From positions 310,001 through 374,000 of the forward strand of contig NZ_CP011132.1 in the NCBI RefSeq assembly GCF_000981805.1: a DNA stretch of 64,000 nt, in the 5' to 3' direction. A program made the position numbers and the translations under genes. Under the pieces are notes generated by a model, which searched no databases, was not told the DNA's origin, and worked only from the letters and a program-made list of their open reading frames with translations. This document shows positions 53,511-63,300 of the stretch, one piece after another (the stretch's first letter is position 1; each line of letters opens with the position of its first letter). This stretch comes from Citrobacter amalonaticus Y19 (GTDB lineage Bacteria; Pseudomonadota; Gammaproteobacteria; Enterobacterales; Enterobacteriaceae).

Positions 53511-54611
53511 ATGAATGACGAAAACTTTTACAAAAAAGCGGTCAACCTCGATGAAGAGTCTCTTTCATCGCAGCAAAATGACCATCAACGCTCTGGACTG
53601 CGATTCGCCCGGCGGGTGAGAGTGCCGCGCGCAGTGGCGCTGGGAGGGATGTTTTTCCCTGTCGCCGCGGCGCTGGTTGCGAGCCCCGTATCCGGTGTCT
53701 GGTGGTTGTTGCTGGTGGGATGGGCGTTCGTCTGGCCGCACCTGGCCTGGCAAATCGCCAGCAGAGCCGTCGATCCATTGAGTCGGGAATTCGCCAATTT
53801 AAAAACGGATGCGGTCCTCGCCGGAATGTGGGTCGGCCTGATGGGCGCCAATGCGCTCCCCTCCACCGCGCTGTTGATGATCATCTGTATGAATCTGATG
53901 GGCGCAGGCGGTATGCGACTGTTTATTGCCGGGCTGGCCCTGATGGTGGTCGCTTGTCTGGTCACGCTGCAACTGACGGGCGTCTCTCTGGCCTTAAGAA
54001 GCGCGCCACTGGAAGGGGCGCTGACGCTGCCGGTCATCGTGATTTACCCGCTGTTATTCTCCTGGGTCAGCTATCAGGCCGCGACAAAACTGGCGCAGCA
54101 CAAGCGCCGGTTGCAGGTGATGAGCACGTGTGATGGCATGACGGGGGTTTACAACCGGCGGCACTGGGAAATATTACTGCGCAATGAATTTGAGCATTGT
54201 CGTCGCCAGCATCGGGATGCCACGCTGCTCATCATCGATATCGACCACTTTAAGAGTATTAATGATACCTGGGGACATGACGTTGGCGATGAAGCCATTC
54301 TGGCGCTAACCCGGCAGTTGAGAATGACCCTGCGCGGGAGCGATCTGATCGGGCGTTTTGGCGGTGATGAATTTGCGGTGATTATGTGCGGTACGCCAGC
54401 GGAAAGCGCCATAGCAGCGATGTCGCGGGTTCATGAGGGGTTACACGGGTTACGCCTGGCCTGCGCGCCGCAGGTTATTTTGCATATCAGCGTCGGCGTT
54501 GCACCGTTAACCCCGCAGTTTGGTCACTACCGCGAATGGCTGAAATCAGCCGATCTGGCGCTCTACAAAGCAAAGAATGCCGGACGTAACCGCACCGAAG
54601 TGGCGGCCTGA
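53511..54611 (+). CDS. dgcC: DgcC (AdrA), diguanylate cyclase
   Basis: Makes cyclic di-GMP that activates cellulose synthesis in curli-forming colonies. 366 residues: an N-terminal MASE2 region with about five or six hydrophobic helices (45-190), then a GGDEF domain (about 205-366) with active site RFGGDEFAVIM and an inhibitory RxxD (RGSD) eleven residues before it. The ATG follows an unusually poor ribosome site (AAAAAATA), which might limit expression. In E. coli it is switched on by CsgD. Adjacent to psiF on the same strand. Confidence 0.95.
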   Translation: MNDENFYKKAVNLDEESLSSQQNDHQRSGLRFARRVRVPRAVALGGMFFPVAAALVASPVSGVWWLLLVGWAFVWPHLAWQIASRAVDPLSREFANLKTDAVLAGMWVGLMGANALPSTALLMIICMNLMGAGGMRLFIAGLALMVVACLVTLQLTGVSLALRSAPLEGALTLPVIVIYPLLFSWVSYQAATKLAQHKRRLQVMSTCDGMTGVYNRRHWEILLRNEFEHCRRQHRDATLLIIDIDHFKSINDTWGHDVGDEAILALTRQLRMTLRGSDLIGRFGGDEFAVIMCGTPAESAIAAMSRVHEGLHGLRLACAPQVILHISVGVAPLTPQFGHYREWLKSADLALYKAKNAGRNRTEVAA

Positions 54612-54626
54612 CGTCCGGTTGTTCAC

Positions 54627-55436
54627 TCAGGATTTACTGAGGTTCTCTGACTTCTCCATACACTTCGCCATCGCTTCAATCACCGCCGCGCGAAATCCTC
54701 TCGCTTCCAGTACGCGGACTGCTTCAATCGTCGTGCCGCCAGGCGAACAAACCATATCTTTCAGTACGCCAGGATGCTCGCCCGTTTCCAGCACCATTTT
54801 TGCAGAACCCATGACCGCCTGAGCGGCAAATTTGTAAGCCTGCGCGCGCGGCATACCGCCCAGCACCGCGGCATCTGCCATTGCTTCAATAAACATAAAG
54901 ACATATGCCGGGGCGGAGCCGCTGACGCCAACCACCGGGTGAATCATCGACTCGGCAATCACTTCGGCTTCGCCAAAACAGCGGAAAATATTCAGCACGT
55001 CAGCGGTATCTTCCGGGGTAACCAGCGCGTTTGGCGTTACCGAGGTCATCCCGGCATTAACCAGAGACGGCGTGTTCGGCATCGCACGTACGATTTTCCG
55101 GTCGTGCCCCAGCGCGCGGGCGAGTTGATCGAGGGTTACGCCTGCCGCGATAGAGACCACTAGCGACTCTTTATTGAGACTGGAGGTGACCTCGCTGAGT
55201 ACTTTGATCATGATGCCCGGCTTCACGGCGCCGAACACTATATCCGCCACCTGGGCGACTTCCTGGGCGGACTGCGCGGCGTTGATACCGTACTGATCGT
55301 GCAGCGCGGCGACTTTATCGGGGGAAGGGGTGTAGACCCAGATCTGGCCAGGAAGCACCTGACCGCTGGCAATCAGGCCGCCGAGGATCGCTTTCCCCAT
55401 ATTGCCGCAGCCGATAAAACCGATTTTCTTCTCCAT
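54627..55436 (-). CDS. proC: ProC, pyrroline-5-carboxylate reductase
   Basis: NADPH-dependent final step of proline synthesis. 269 residues with the Rossmann motif GFIGCGNMGKAILGGL at the N-terminus, and the dimerisation domain with VVGVSGSAPAYVFMFIEAMAD and MVCSPGGTTIEAVRVLE. Convergent with dgcC, 15 bp apart. Confidence 0.97.
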   Translation of the reverse strand: MEKKIGFIGCGNMGKAILGGLIASGQVLPGQIWVYTPSPDKVAALHDQYGINAAQSAQEVAQVADIVFGAVKPGIMIKVLSEVTSSLNKESLVVSIAAGVTLDQLARALGHDRKIVRAMPNTPSLVNAGMTSVTPNALVTPEDTADVLNIFRCFGEAEVIAESMIHPVVGVSGSAPAYVFMFIEAMADAAVLGGMPRAQAYKFAAQAVMGSAKMVLETGEHPGVLKDMVCSPGGTTIEAVRVLEARGFRAAVIEAMAKCMEKSENLSKS

Positions 55437-55584
55437 CTCGTCACTCCCTATGGGTGATAGTTGTTGTTTTGTTTGATAAAGCCTAGCTTAGCGCGGATTG
55501 AAAGAGGCATGAAGGATAAACAGCACTTTGCCGCAGCGCAAAAGCACGAGACAATAGCCGATTGCACATGAGAAGGGAGACAAT

Positions 55585-56043
55585 ATGACCATATGGGTGG
55601 ATGCGGATGCGTGTCCGAACGTAATAAAAGAGATCCTCTATCGTGCCGCCGGACGTATGCAAATATCGTTGATTCTGGTGGCGAACCAGAGCCTGCGAGT
55701 GCCGCCGTCACCGTATATCCGTACGCTGCGCGTTCCTGCGGGTTTTGACGTGGCGGACAACGAGATTGTGCGGCAGTGTACAGCAGGCGATCTGGTCATC
55801 ACTGCCGATATCCCTCTGGCCGCTGAGGTGCTGGCGAAAGGCGCGTCGGCGCTCAATCCGCGTGGTGAACGCTACACCGAGTCGACCATTCGTGAACGTT
55901 TGACGATGCGTGATTTTATGGATACGTTGCGCGCCAGCGGGATCCAGACGGGCGGCCCGGATAGCCTCTCTGCGCGCGATCGTCAGCATTTTGCGGCGGA
56001 GCTGGAAAAGTGGTGGCTGGAAGTTCAACGCAGAAAAGCGTGA
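55585..56043 (+). CDS. yaiI: YaiI, UPF0178 (DUF188) family protein
   Basis: A 152-residue protein with a PIN-like fold expected from the motif MTIWVDADACPNVIKEIL and the acidic segment DLVITADIPLAAEVL. PIN-like relatives are nucleases, but activity of this family is not shown. Starts after GAAGGGAGAC. Divergent from proC. Confidence 0.93.
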   Translation: MTIWVDADACPNVIKEILYRAAGRMQISLILVANQSLRVPPSPYIRTLRVPAGFDVADNEIVRQCTAGDLVITADIPLAAEVLAKGASALNPRGERYTESTIRERLTMRDFMDTLRASGIQTGGPDSLSARDRQHFAAELEKWWLEVQRRKA

Positions 56044-56044
56044 A

Positions 56045-56166
56045 TGTAATTTATTTTTTACACTTTCCTCAGCGCTATTTCTTGATATAGTAGGGCATGC
56101 ATTGATGTTTCTACTTTTAGTGGAATTAATTCTTTACACTTAACGCTGTACTAGTTTGATGGTATG
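56045..56166 (+). promoter_or_regulatory. TyrR boxes and TrpR operator of aroL
   Basis: Two TyrR boxes are visible: TGTAAT-N6-TTTACA (56045-56062) and TGGAAT-N6-TTTACA (56121-56138). A trp-operator-like sequence GTACTAGTTTGATGGTATGA follows at about 56148-56167. This matches the known control of aroL by tyrosine and tryptophan repressors. Confidence 0.85.
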
Positions 56167-56225
56167 ATTATTCCTTTAATGACATCTGATCCCGCAGCTT
56201 TGCGGCTTTCTGGGGAACGCCCACT

Positions 56226-56771
56226 ATGACGCAACCGCTTTATCTTGTTGGCCCACGCGGCTGTGGAAAAACAACGGTTGGCATGGCGCTGGCTACGGCA
56301 ATTGGCTGTCGGTTTGTGGATACCGATCAATGGCTGCAGTCGCAGGTACAAATGACCGTGGCGGAAATCGTCGAGCGTGAAGGTTGGCCGGGATTTCGCG
56401 CCAGAGAAACGGCCGCACTGGAGGCGGTGACCGCGCCGTCGACGGTCGTCGCGACCGGTGGGGGAATCATTCTCACTGACTATAATCGCCATTTTATGCG
56501 TGATAACGGTATCGTCATTTATTTAAGCGCGCCGGTCCCGACGCTGGTTAATCGTCTTGAGGCTTCGCCTGAAGAGGAGTTACGTCCCACGCTGACCGGT
56601 AAACCCCTGAGCGAAGAGGTGCAAGAGGTGCTGCAACAGCGGGACGTGTTGTATCGCGAGGCGGCCCATTTCATCATTGATGCAGCGAAATCACCCAGCC
56701 AGGTGATTTCTGAAATTCAGCGCAGGCTGGCGCAGAGCGTGCTGCGCAGACAAGGCGGGGTCTATACTTAA
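56226..56771 (+). CDS. aroL: AroL, shikimate kinase II
   Basis: Phosphorylates shikimate in the aromatic pathway. 181 residues; P-loop GPRGCGKTTVG (about 9-19), shikimate-binding DTDQW and the motif VVATGGGIIL. The C-terminus (RRLAQSVLRRQGGVYT) is about seven residues longer than in E. coli (174). Followed 25 bp later by yaiA and then aroM, the same order as in E. coli. Confidence 0.96.
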   Translation: MTQPLYLVGPRGCGKTTVGMALATAIGCRFVDTDQWLQSQVQMTVAEIVEREGWPGFRARETAALEAVTAPSTVVATGGGIILTDYNRHFMRDNGIVIYLSAPVPTLVNRLEASPEEELRPTLTGKPLSEEVQEVLQQRDVLYREAAHFIIDAAKSPSQVISEIQRRLAQSVLRRQGGVYT

Positions 56772-56796
56772 ACTTCATTCGACAGAAGGAAGGACT

Positions 56797-56988
56797 ATGC
56801 CAACCAAACCGCCTTATCCACGTAAAGCGTATATTGTCACCATTGAGAAAGGGACGCCGGGACAGACGGTCACCTGGTATCAGTTGCGCGCCGATCACCC
56901 GAAACCGGATTCGTTAATCAGCGAGCATCCCAGCGCACAGGAAGCGAGGGATGCGAAAGCCCGTTACGAAGATCCCGATAAAACCTGA
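56797..56988 (+). CDS. yaiA: YaiA, small protein
   Basis: A 63-residue soluble protein (MPTKPPYPRKAYIVTIEKG) of unknown function between aroL and aroM; known in E. coli to be controlled with aroL by TyrR. AGAAGGAAGG is a strong ribosome site. Confidence 0.93.
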   Translation: MPTKPPYPRKAYIVTIEKGTPGQTVTWYQLRADHPKPDSLISEHPSAQEARDAKARYEDPDKT

Positions 56989-57240
56989 TGACTGAACGGC
57001 TCGGAATGGAATCTGAGTGAGTGCAAACCCTACCTGCATCACATTTTTTAATGATGGCCCGTTATACCTGAAAACTAACATCAAACAATAACAACCTATT
57101 ACTGGAGTTATCTGGAATCTTTACACAGCGATTTGTTCTGCGCCTGCTACGCTTTTTTGCATTTGCAAAGGTAAGTGTCGGCAGTGGTGCAGCACATTTG
57201 CCCGGGAATAAACGACGAAGTAAAAAAGAAGGTGGAAAAA

Positions 57241-57918
57241 ATGAGTGCGTCGTTGGCTATCCTCACCATCGGCGTTGTACCCATGAGTGAAGTCTTACCG
57301 CTTCTGACTGAGTACATCGACGAACAACATATCACCCATCACAGTCTGCTGGGAAAAATGAGTCGCGATGATGTTCTGGCGGATTACGCGCTGGAATCCG
57401 GCGAAGACTCCCTGTTAACTCTACTTAACGATAATGAACTGGCTTACGTTTCACGGCAGAAAGTCGAGCGCGATCTGCAAAGCGTCATCGAAGTGCTGGA
57501 TAACCAGGGCTATGACGTTATTTTACTGATGAGCACCGTGTCGATTGCCAGTATGACCGCCCGTAACAGCATTCTGCTTGAGCCACTACGCATTATTCCG
57601 CCGCTGGTGGCCTCGATTGTTGATGGACATCAGGTGGGGGTGATTGTACCGGTTGAAGATCTGATGGCCGATCAGGCGGAGAAATGGCAGGTTTTACAGT
57701 CGCCGCCGCTGTTTTCGCTGGCGAATCCCGTCCACGGCAGCACACAGCAGTTGATCGAAGCCGGTAAAGATCTGCTGGAACAAGGGGCGGATGTCATTAT
57801 GCTGGATTCCCTTGGTTTTCATCAGCATCACCGCGATGTCCTGCAAAAATCGCTGGATGTTCCGGTGCTGCTCTCTAATGTGCTGATCGCGCGACTGGCT
57901 TCAGAACTGCTGGTTTAA
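57241..57918 (+). CDS. aroM: AroM, AroM/DUF1177-type protein of the aroL operon
   Basis: A 225-residue protein (E. coli 225) of unknown activity from the Asp/Glu racemase-like superfamily. Conserved blocks are LAILTIGVVPMSEVLPLL, LLNDNELAYVSRQKVERDLQ and the racemase-like GADVIMLDSLGFHQHHRD. I use ATG 57241 (MSASLAIL) after GAAGGTGG; the frame is open 22 codons upstream. It ends the aroL-yaiA-aroM unit. Confidence 0.94.
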   Translation: MSASLAILTIGVVPMSEVLPLLTEYIDEQHITHHSLLGKMSRDDVLADYALESGEDSLLTLLNDNELAYVSRQKVERDLQSVIEVLDNQGYDVILLMSTVSIASMTARNSILLEPLRIIPPLVASIVDGHQVGVIVPVEDLMADQAEKWQVLQSPPLFSLANPVHGSTQQLIEAGKDLLEQGADVIMLDSLGFHQHHRDVLQKSLDVPVLLSNVLIARLASELLV

Positions 57919-57988
57919 TTTTACGTGACAGGCCAAAGGGCTGCCCCCTATATTGGTTGTCAATTTACCAACGAGACAGGGCCCGTTT

Positions 57989-58273
57989 ATGCTTCAAAGT
58001 AACGAATACTTTTCCGGCAAAGTGAAATCGATCGGCTTTACCAGCAGCAGTACTGGCCGTGCCAGTGTGGGCGTGATGCTGGAAGGGGAATACACCTTCG
58101 GCACCGCAGAGCCTGAAGAGATGACGGTGGTGAGCGGCGCGTTAAATGTGTTACTGCCGGATGCTACCGAATGGAAGGTGTATGCCGCAGGAGAGGTGTT
58201 CAACGTCCCGGGTCATAGCGAGTTTCATTTACAGGTCGCTGAACCGACCTCTTATCTTTGCCGCTATTTGTAA
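57989..58273 (+). CDS. ppnP: PpnP (YaiE), nucleoside phosphorylase
   Basis: A 94-residue cupin-fold enzyme that phosphorolyses pyrimidine and purine nucleosides. Typical segments: NEYFSGKVKSIGF, GTAEPEEMTVVSGALNVLLP and FNVPGHSEFHLQVAEPTSYLCRYL. Start at ATG 57989 after GAGACAGGG; a longer frame begins at 57953. Confidence 0.95.
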   Translation: MLQSNEYFSGKVKSIGFTSSSTGRASVGVMLEGEYTFGTAEPEEMTVVSGALNVLLPDATEWKVYAAGEVFNVPGHSEFHLQVAEPTSYLCRYL

Positions 58274-58277
58274 TGAT

Positions 58278-58303
58278 ATTCCCTCTCCGCATGGAGAGGG
58301 AAT
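58278..58303. terminator. Bidirectional terminator between ppnP and rdgC
   Basis: A perfect 11-bp stem ATTCCCTCTCC / GGAGAGGGAAT with loop GCAT, exactly centred in the 36-bp convergent gap and flanked by A/T-rich bases on both sides. Confidence 0.85.
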
Positions 58304-58309
58304 CGTCGT

Positions 58310-59221
58310 TTAGCGCTGCGCTTCGCCGCCTAACCCTTCCACCAGATTCTGAATCAACGCAGCCAGTTCGCCGGTCATCAGGATAAAGTCCGCGTCAAAA
58401 CGCTGGGCGAAATCTTCCCGATCGATATCTTCGTTTTGATCGCGCAGTTCGTCGCTGAATTTCAGACGCTTGATTGAACCGTCATCGCAGATCATAAACT
58501 GAATACGTTGCTGCCAGTCGAGCGCCAGCTTGGTCACCACTTTTCCGGCTTCAATGTGGACGGCTATTTCGTCGCTCACCAGATCCTGTTTTTTCGCCCG
58601 GATCACGCCGCCGTCTTCCAGCATCGCTTTCAGTTCGGCTTCGTCGAGTAACTGGAAGCCCTGAGCCACGGTGCCGGAACGCACCCATTCGGTGAGCGTT
58701 AGCTCAATCGGGTTTTCCAGTGCCAGCGGAACCACTGGCAGAGAACCGAGGCTTTTACGCAGCAGCGCCAGCGTATCTTCCGCTTTTTTCGCGCTTGCGC
58801 AGTCCACCATGATCAACCCGTTCACGGTGTCGATCCACATCATGGTCTGACTAAAGCGGCTAAAGGCACGCGGCAGCAACGAATGCAGCACTTCATCTTT
58901 CAGCGAGTCTTTCTCGGTTTTCTTCAGTTTGCGCGCCTGCTCGGCTTCCAGTTTGGCGATCTTCGCTTCCAGCGCCTGTTTGATCACCGGAGAGGGCAGG
59001 ATCTTCTCTTCTTTACGCGCGCAAATCAAAATCTGGCCGTTATTGGTATGCGTCAACGCATCGCTGTGCGATCCCATTGGCGGCACCCAGCCCGTTTTTG
59101 CCATATCCTGGCTACCGCAAGGGGTAAACGTCATCGAGGCTAGCTGTTTTTCCATCTCCTCGGCACGCAATGAAATATCGCGGCTAAGACGGTAAACCAT
59201 TAAATTTTTGAACCACAGCAT
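58310..59221 (-). CDS. rdgC: RdgC, nucleoid-associated DNA-binding ring protein
   Basis: Forms a ring dimer on duplex DNA and restrains RecA. 303 residues, same as E. coli, from ATG 59221 (MLWFKNLMVYRLSRDISL). Characteristic segments: VPPMGSHSDALTH, KDSLKDEVLHSLLPRAFSRF and the C-terminal DADFILMTGELAALIQNLVEGLGGEAQR. The open frame extends 26 codons upstream without support. Confidence 0.96.
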   Translation of the reverse strand: MLWFKNLMVYRLSRDISLRAEEMEKQLASMTFTPCGSQDMAKTGWVPPMGSHSDALTHTNNGQILICARKEEKILPSPVIKQALEAKIAKLEAEQARKLKKTEKDSLKDEVLHSLLPRAFSRFSQTMMWIDTVNGLIMVDCASAKKAEDTLALLRKSLGSLPVVPLALENPIELTLTEWVRSGTVAQGFQLLDEAELKAMLEDGGVIRAKKQDLVSDEIAVHIEAGKVVTKLALDWQQRIQFMICDDGSIKRLKFSDELRDQNEDIDREDFAQRFDADFILMTGELAALIQNLVEGLGGEAQR

Positions 59222-59347
59222 GATAATTTCCACGGCCTTGTCGTTAAATTCAGCGCGTATAGTAACGAATTGTCGGCGGGCTTGCATTGCCATTCCCAAT
59301 GCCCCGCTCTACTCTGTTGATATTCCCTACAAAATGAGGAACGCCGT

Positions 59348-60256
59348 GTGCGTATTGGTATTGATTTAGGCGGCACTAAAACGGAAGTGATTGCGCTCAG
59401 TGAGGCAGGGGAGCAACTGTTCCGCCATCGTCTGCCGACGCCGCGAAACGACTATCAGCAAACCATCGAAACCATTGCCACGCTGGTGGCGATGGCGGAA
59501 AAGGCCACCGGGCAAACGGGCACGGTGGGGATGGGCATCCCCGGTTCTATTTCGCCCTATACCGGTGTGGTGAAGAATGCCAACTCCACGTGGCTGAACG
59601 GTCAGCCGTTTGATAAAGATCTCAGCGCGCGTCTGCAACGTGAGGTGCGTCTGGCGAATGACGCGAACTGTCTGGCGGTTTCTGAGGCGGTTGATGGCGC
59701 CGCCGCCGGGGCGCAGACAGTGTTTGCGGTGATCATTGGTACCGGTTGCGGCGCGGGCGTGGCGCTCAACGGTCGGGCGCACATCGGCGGCAACGGTACG
59801 GCGGGCGAGTGGGGGCACAATCCTTTGCCGTGGATGGATGAGGATGAGCTTCGCTACCGTGAAGAAGTCCCCTGTTACTGTGGAAAACAGGGATGCATTG
59901 AGACGTTTATTTCCGGCACCGGGTTCGCTACCGATTACCATCGCCTGAGCGGCAATCCGCTTAAAGGCAGTGAAATTATCCGCCTGGCGGAGGAGCAAGA
60001 TGTGCTGGCCGAACTGGCGCTCAGCCGCTATGAACGGCGGCTGGCGAAATCGCTGGCCCATGTGGTGAATATTCTCGACCCGGATGTTTTCGTTCTCGGC
60101 GGCGGGATGAGCAATATTGATCGCCTGTACCAAACGGTTCCGCCGCTGATTAAACAGTTTGTGTTCGGCGGGGAGTGCGAAACGCCGGTGCGCAAAGCCC
60201 TGCACGGTGACTCCAGCGGCGTGCGCGGCGCCGCGTGGCTGTGGCCACAGGCATAA
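59348..60256 (+). CDS. mak: Mak, fructokinase/mannokinase (ROK family)
   Basis: Phosphorylates fructose and, less well, mannose. 302 residues with the ATP motif GIDLGGTKTEVIAL (about 3-16), the ROK segment ANDANCLAVSEA, GTGCGAGVALNG, and the zinc cluster with CYCGKQGCIETF. It starts with GTG at 59348, five bases after GAGGA, as in other enteric mak genes. Divergent from rdgC; convergent with sbcC, without the araJ gene that separates them in E. coli. Confidence 0.95.
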   Translation: MRIGIDLGGTKTEVIALSEAGEQLFRHRLPTPRNDYQQTIETIATLVAMAEKATGQTGTVGMGIPGSISPYTGVVKNANSTWLNGQPFDKDLSARLQREVRLANDANCLAVSEAVDGAAAGAQTVFAVIIGTGCGAGVALNGRAHIGGNGTAGEWGHNPLPWMDEDELRYREEVPCYCGKQGCIETFISGTGFATDYHRLSGNPLKGSEIIRLAEEQDVLAELALSRYERRLAKSLAHVVNILDPDVFVLGGGMSNIDRLYQTVPPLIKQFVFGGECETPVRKALHGDSSGVRGAAWLWPQA

Positions 60257-60260
60257 TGCG

Positions 60261-60302
60261 GAGAGGCCGGAAGACGACGCCAGTGCGTCTTATCCGGCCT
60301 GC
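60261..60302. repeat. REP between mak and sbcC
   Basis: GAGAGGCCGGAAGACGACGC..GTGCGTCTTATCCGGCCTGCG in the convergent gap left by the missing araJ; a REP unit with a complete palindromic stem. Confidence 0.75.
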
Positions 60303-60319
60303 GATACCTACATCACCCA

Positions 60320-63300
60320 CTATTCCACGGCAAACATCCTGTCGAGTTTGCTGTAGCCCAGCCCGTTGATTTTCTTCACCTTGATCTGCACCGGGATCCG
60401 CTCTTTCATCGCTTCCACATGGCTAATCACACCAATGGTTTTCCCGCTGGCGTTGAGCGCATCCAGCGCATCGAGTGCGGTATCCAGCGTTTCACTGTCG
60501 AGCGTGCCGAAGCCTTCGTCAAGGAACAGCGAGTCAATGCGCGTTTTGTGACTGACCAGATCGGAGAGCGCCAGCGCCAGCGCGAGGCTGACCAGAAAGC
60601 TCTCGCCACCGGAAAGGGTGCGGGTATCGCGCACGGCGTCGGCCTGCCAGGTGTCGACCACCTCCAGTTCCAGCGCTTCGCTGGCTTTGCGCTGCAACAG
60701 ATAGCGCCCATGCAGGCGGGTTAACTGGTTGTTCGCCAGCCACACCAGGTTATCCAGGGTCAGCCCCTGGGCGAATTTGCGGAATTTATCGCCCTCTTTA
60801 GAGCCGATCAGCGCATTCAGATAGCCCCAGTCCTCAACCTGTTGCATCGCGCTGTCGATTTTTTGCATCAACGCCTGTTGCTGTTGGCGATTATCACTAT
60901 CCTGTTTTAGCTGTTGGCGTATTTCGCCCTGACGCGTGGCATTGTCGCGCACCCGTTCGTTAAGCTGCGCCACGGCTTGCTGAAGGTGTTCAACTGACTG
61001 CGTGAGATCCAGTCCCGCTGGCGGCTGTTGCTGATGCGCCGCCAGCGCCTGGGCTGACTGTGCGGCAAGCGTCTGCGCCTGCTGAAGTTGATTTTCCAGC
61101 GACTGCTTAAGCTGTTCCAGGCGCGTGACCGCCTCGTCATCCAGCAATGCGGCAAGAAATGCCGCCCGATCGGCAAACAGGCTGTGCTGAAGCGCGGTAT
61201 CGAACTGCGCCTGTGCATCGGCGGCGCGCTGAGTCTCCTGCTGCTCCTGCTGTTGTAACGTCTGCAACTGACTGTGCAGCGACAGACACTCATCATGAAT
61301 CTGACGCCAGTTTTCCAGCGTCACGCTCTCATCATCCTCGGCGTCAGTCGTGGCTGCAGGCAGCGTCTCGAGCAGCGGGGTGAGTTGCGCGATGCGCGTC
61401 TGCAACGCCGCCAACTCCGTCTGCCGCTGTTGCCACGCTTGCGCATCTGCCGCGCGCGCGTTTAACCACGCTTCCTCGCTGCCCTCCTCAGGAAGTGACA
61501 ACGTATAGTGGCTTAACTGCGCTGACAGCGTTGCCTGCCGCTGGTCGATTTGCTGGCGGAACTGCGCCGCCTGTTGCGCATGGGCGGTGATTTGTACCTG
61601 TAGATCATGACGCTGGCTGAGCTGATAGAGTTGCTGTTCGTGCTCGTCCTGTGCCGTCAGCCAGGGCTGAATATCATCCTGCGGTTGTAACGTGATGTTC
61701 AGTGCGCCGATCGCAGTTTGCCACTGTTGAGTGAGCGCCTGCTCCTCTTTAGCGAGCGTCTGCGCTTCGCTTTCGTCACGCTGTAGTTGCTGGTTTAGCG
61801 CCTCTGACTGTCCACGCAGGGCGGCACCTTCGTCAGCCAGCGCTTTAACCTCTTTTTCCAGCGCATCGCGTCGCGCCTGATTAACGCCGGGCTCAAGCGC
61901 CTGATAGGCGGAGACAGCGGGATGGGTGGTTGAACCGCAAAGCGGACAGGGCTGACCGGACTGCAACAGCGCACGCTGGCTTTCCAGATCTTTGATCCGC
62001 GCTTCCTGCTCGCAAAGGGTTTTAACATCCTGATACTGCTGATATTTATCTTTATACTGCTGACGCTTTGCCTCCAGCAGGGTATTCCGCCGGGCCAGTT
62101 CCTGCTTGTTATGCGCAATCGCTGCCTGCAGTTGATTCAGACGCGCCAGTCGGGGAACGAGCTGACCGTGGAGCGAGAGCAGTTGCTGGCGCAGGGGACG
62201 CTGCTGCGCGTGCTGCGCCAGCGCCGTCGCAACCTCATCCACCGTCAGATTGAGCGTCACCGTCGGCAGCGCTTCCAGCTTGCGACTATCGTTTATCTGC
62301 TGTTGTTGCCATTTTGCCAGTTGAATCTTATCACTGGCCTGCTGAGCAAAAAGGGCACGCCATCCTCCTAACTCGTTGCTCCATAAACGAAAGCGATCGT
62401 GCGCGGTTAGCCACTCGTTCAGCGTCTGTTGTGTGGCAAGCAGGGCGGTGGACTGCCGCTCAGCCTGGCGGCGTATGCGCTCTCGCAGCGTGAGTTTGCT
62501 TTGTAAGCGAGCATTTACTTCGCTTATCTGCTGACGGGTGCGGGTGACGGTAGCCGTTTGCTCCTGAATGCGCTCCCACAGTGGGCGTAACGCTCTGGCA
62601 GGCTGCGCCAGACTGAGCGTCGCCAGCTGTGGCTGGGCGTTTTCCAGCGCCTCCTGCGCAACCCGCTGCGCCTGCTGACGCTGGTTCGCATCGGCCTGCA
62701 GTTCGCGTTGTCGCGTCAGCCAGTTCAACTGCTGTTGTCCGGTCTGCTGTTGGGCGACCCGCTGTTTCTCTTCGTCAGTGAGCGCCTGCAAACTTTCTGT
62801 CAGCGTCTGCAACGCCTCTGGCGCTAACAGCGCAACGCCGCTGGCCTGCGCCTGTAATTTCTCCAGTTCGGTGCGCGCGGTTTTGTGCTGTTCAAAAACC
62901 AGGGCGGAGATCTGCCCGTAAATTTCCGTGCCGGTCAGTTCTTCCAGCAGTTCCGCACGCTCCTTCGGCTTCGCGTTGAGGAACGCCGCGAACTGCCCCT
63001 GTGAGAGCAGCATCGAACGGGTAAAGCGACCGTAATCCAGCCCGGTCAGTTCCGCCGTCATCTCCAGTTTGTCTTTCACTTTGTCGGCAAGAATTTTCCC
63101 GTCGGCGCAGCGTGCCAGTTCAACGCGCGGAACCTGCAAATTGCCATCGGGCTGGTTGCGCGCACGGTTCTGGCTCCAGAACGCACGATAAGCTTCGCCT
63201 TTGACTTCAAACTCCACCTCCGCCAGACATTCCGCCGTATCACGAGTCATCAGATCGTTTTGCGACTGCGACACGGTATTCAGGCGAGGCGTCTCGTGGT

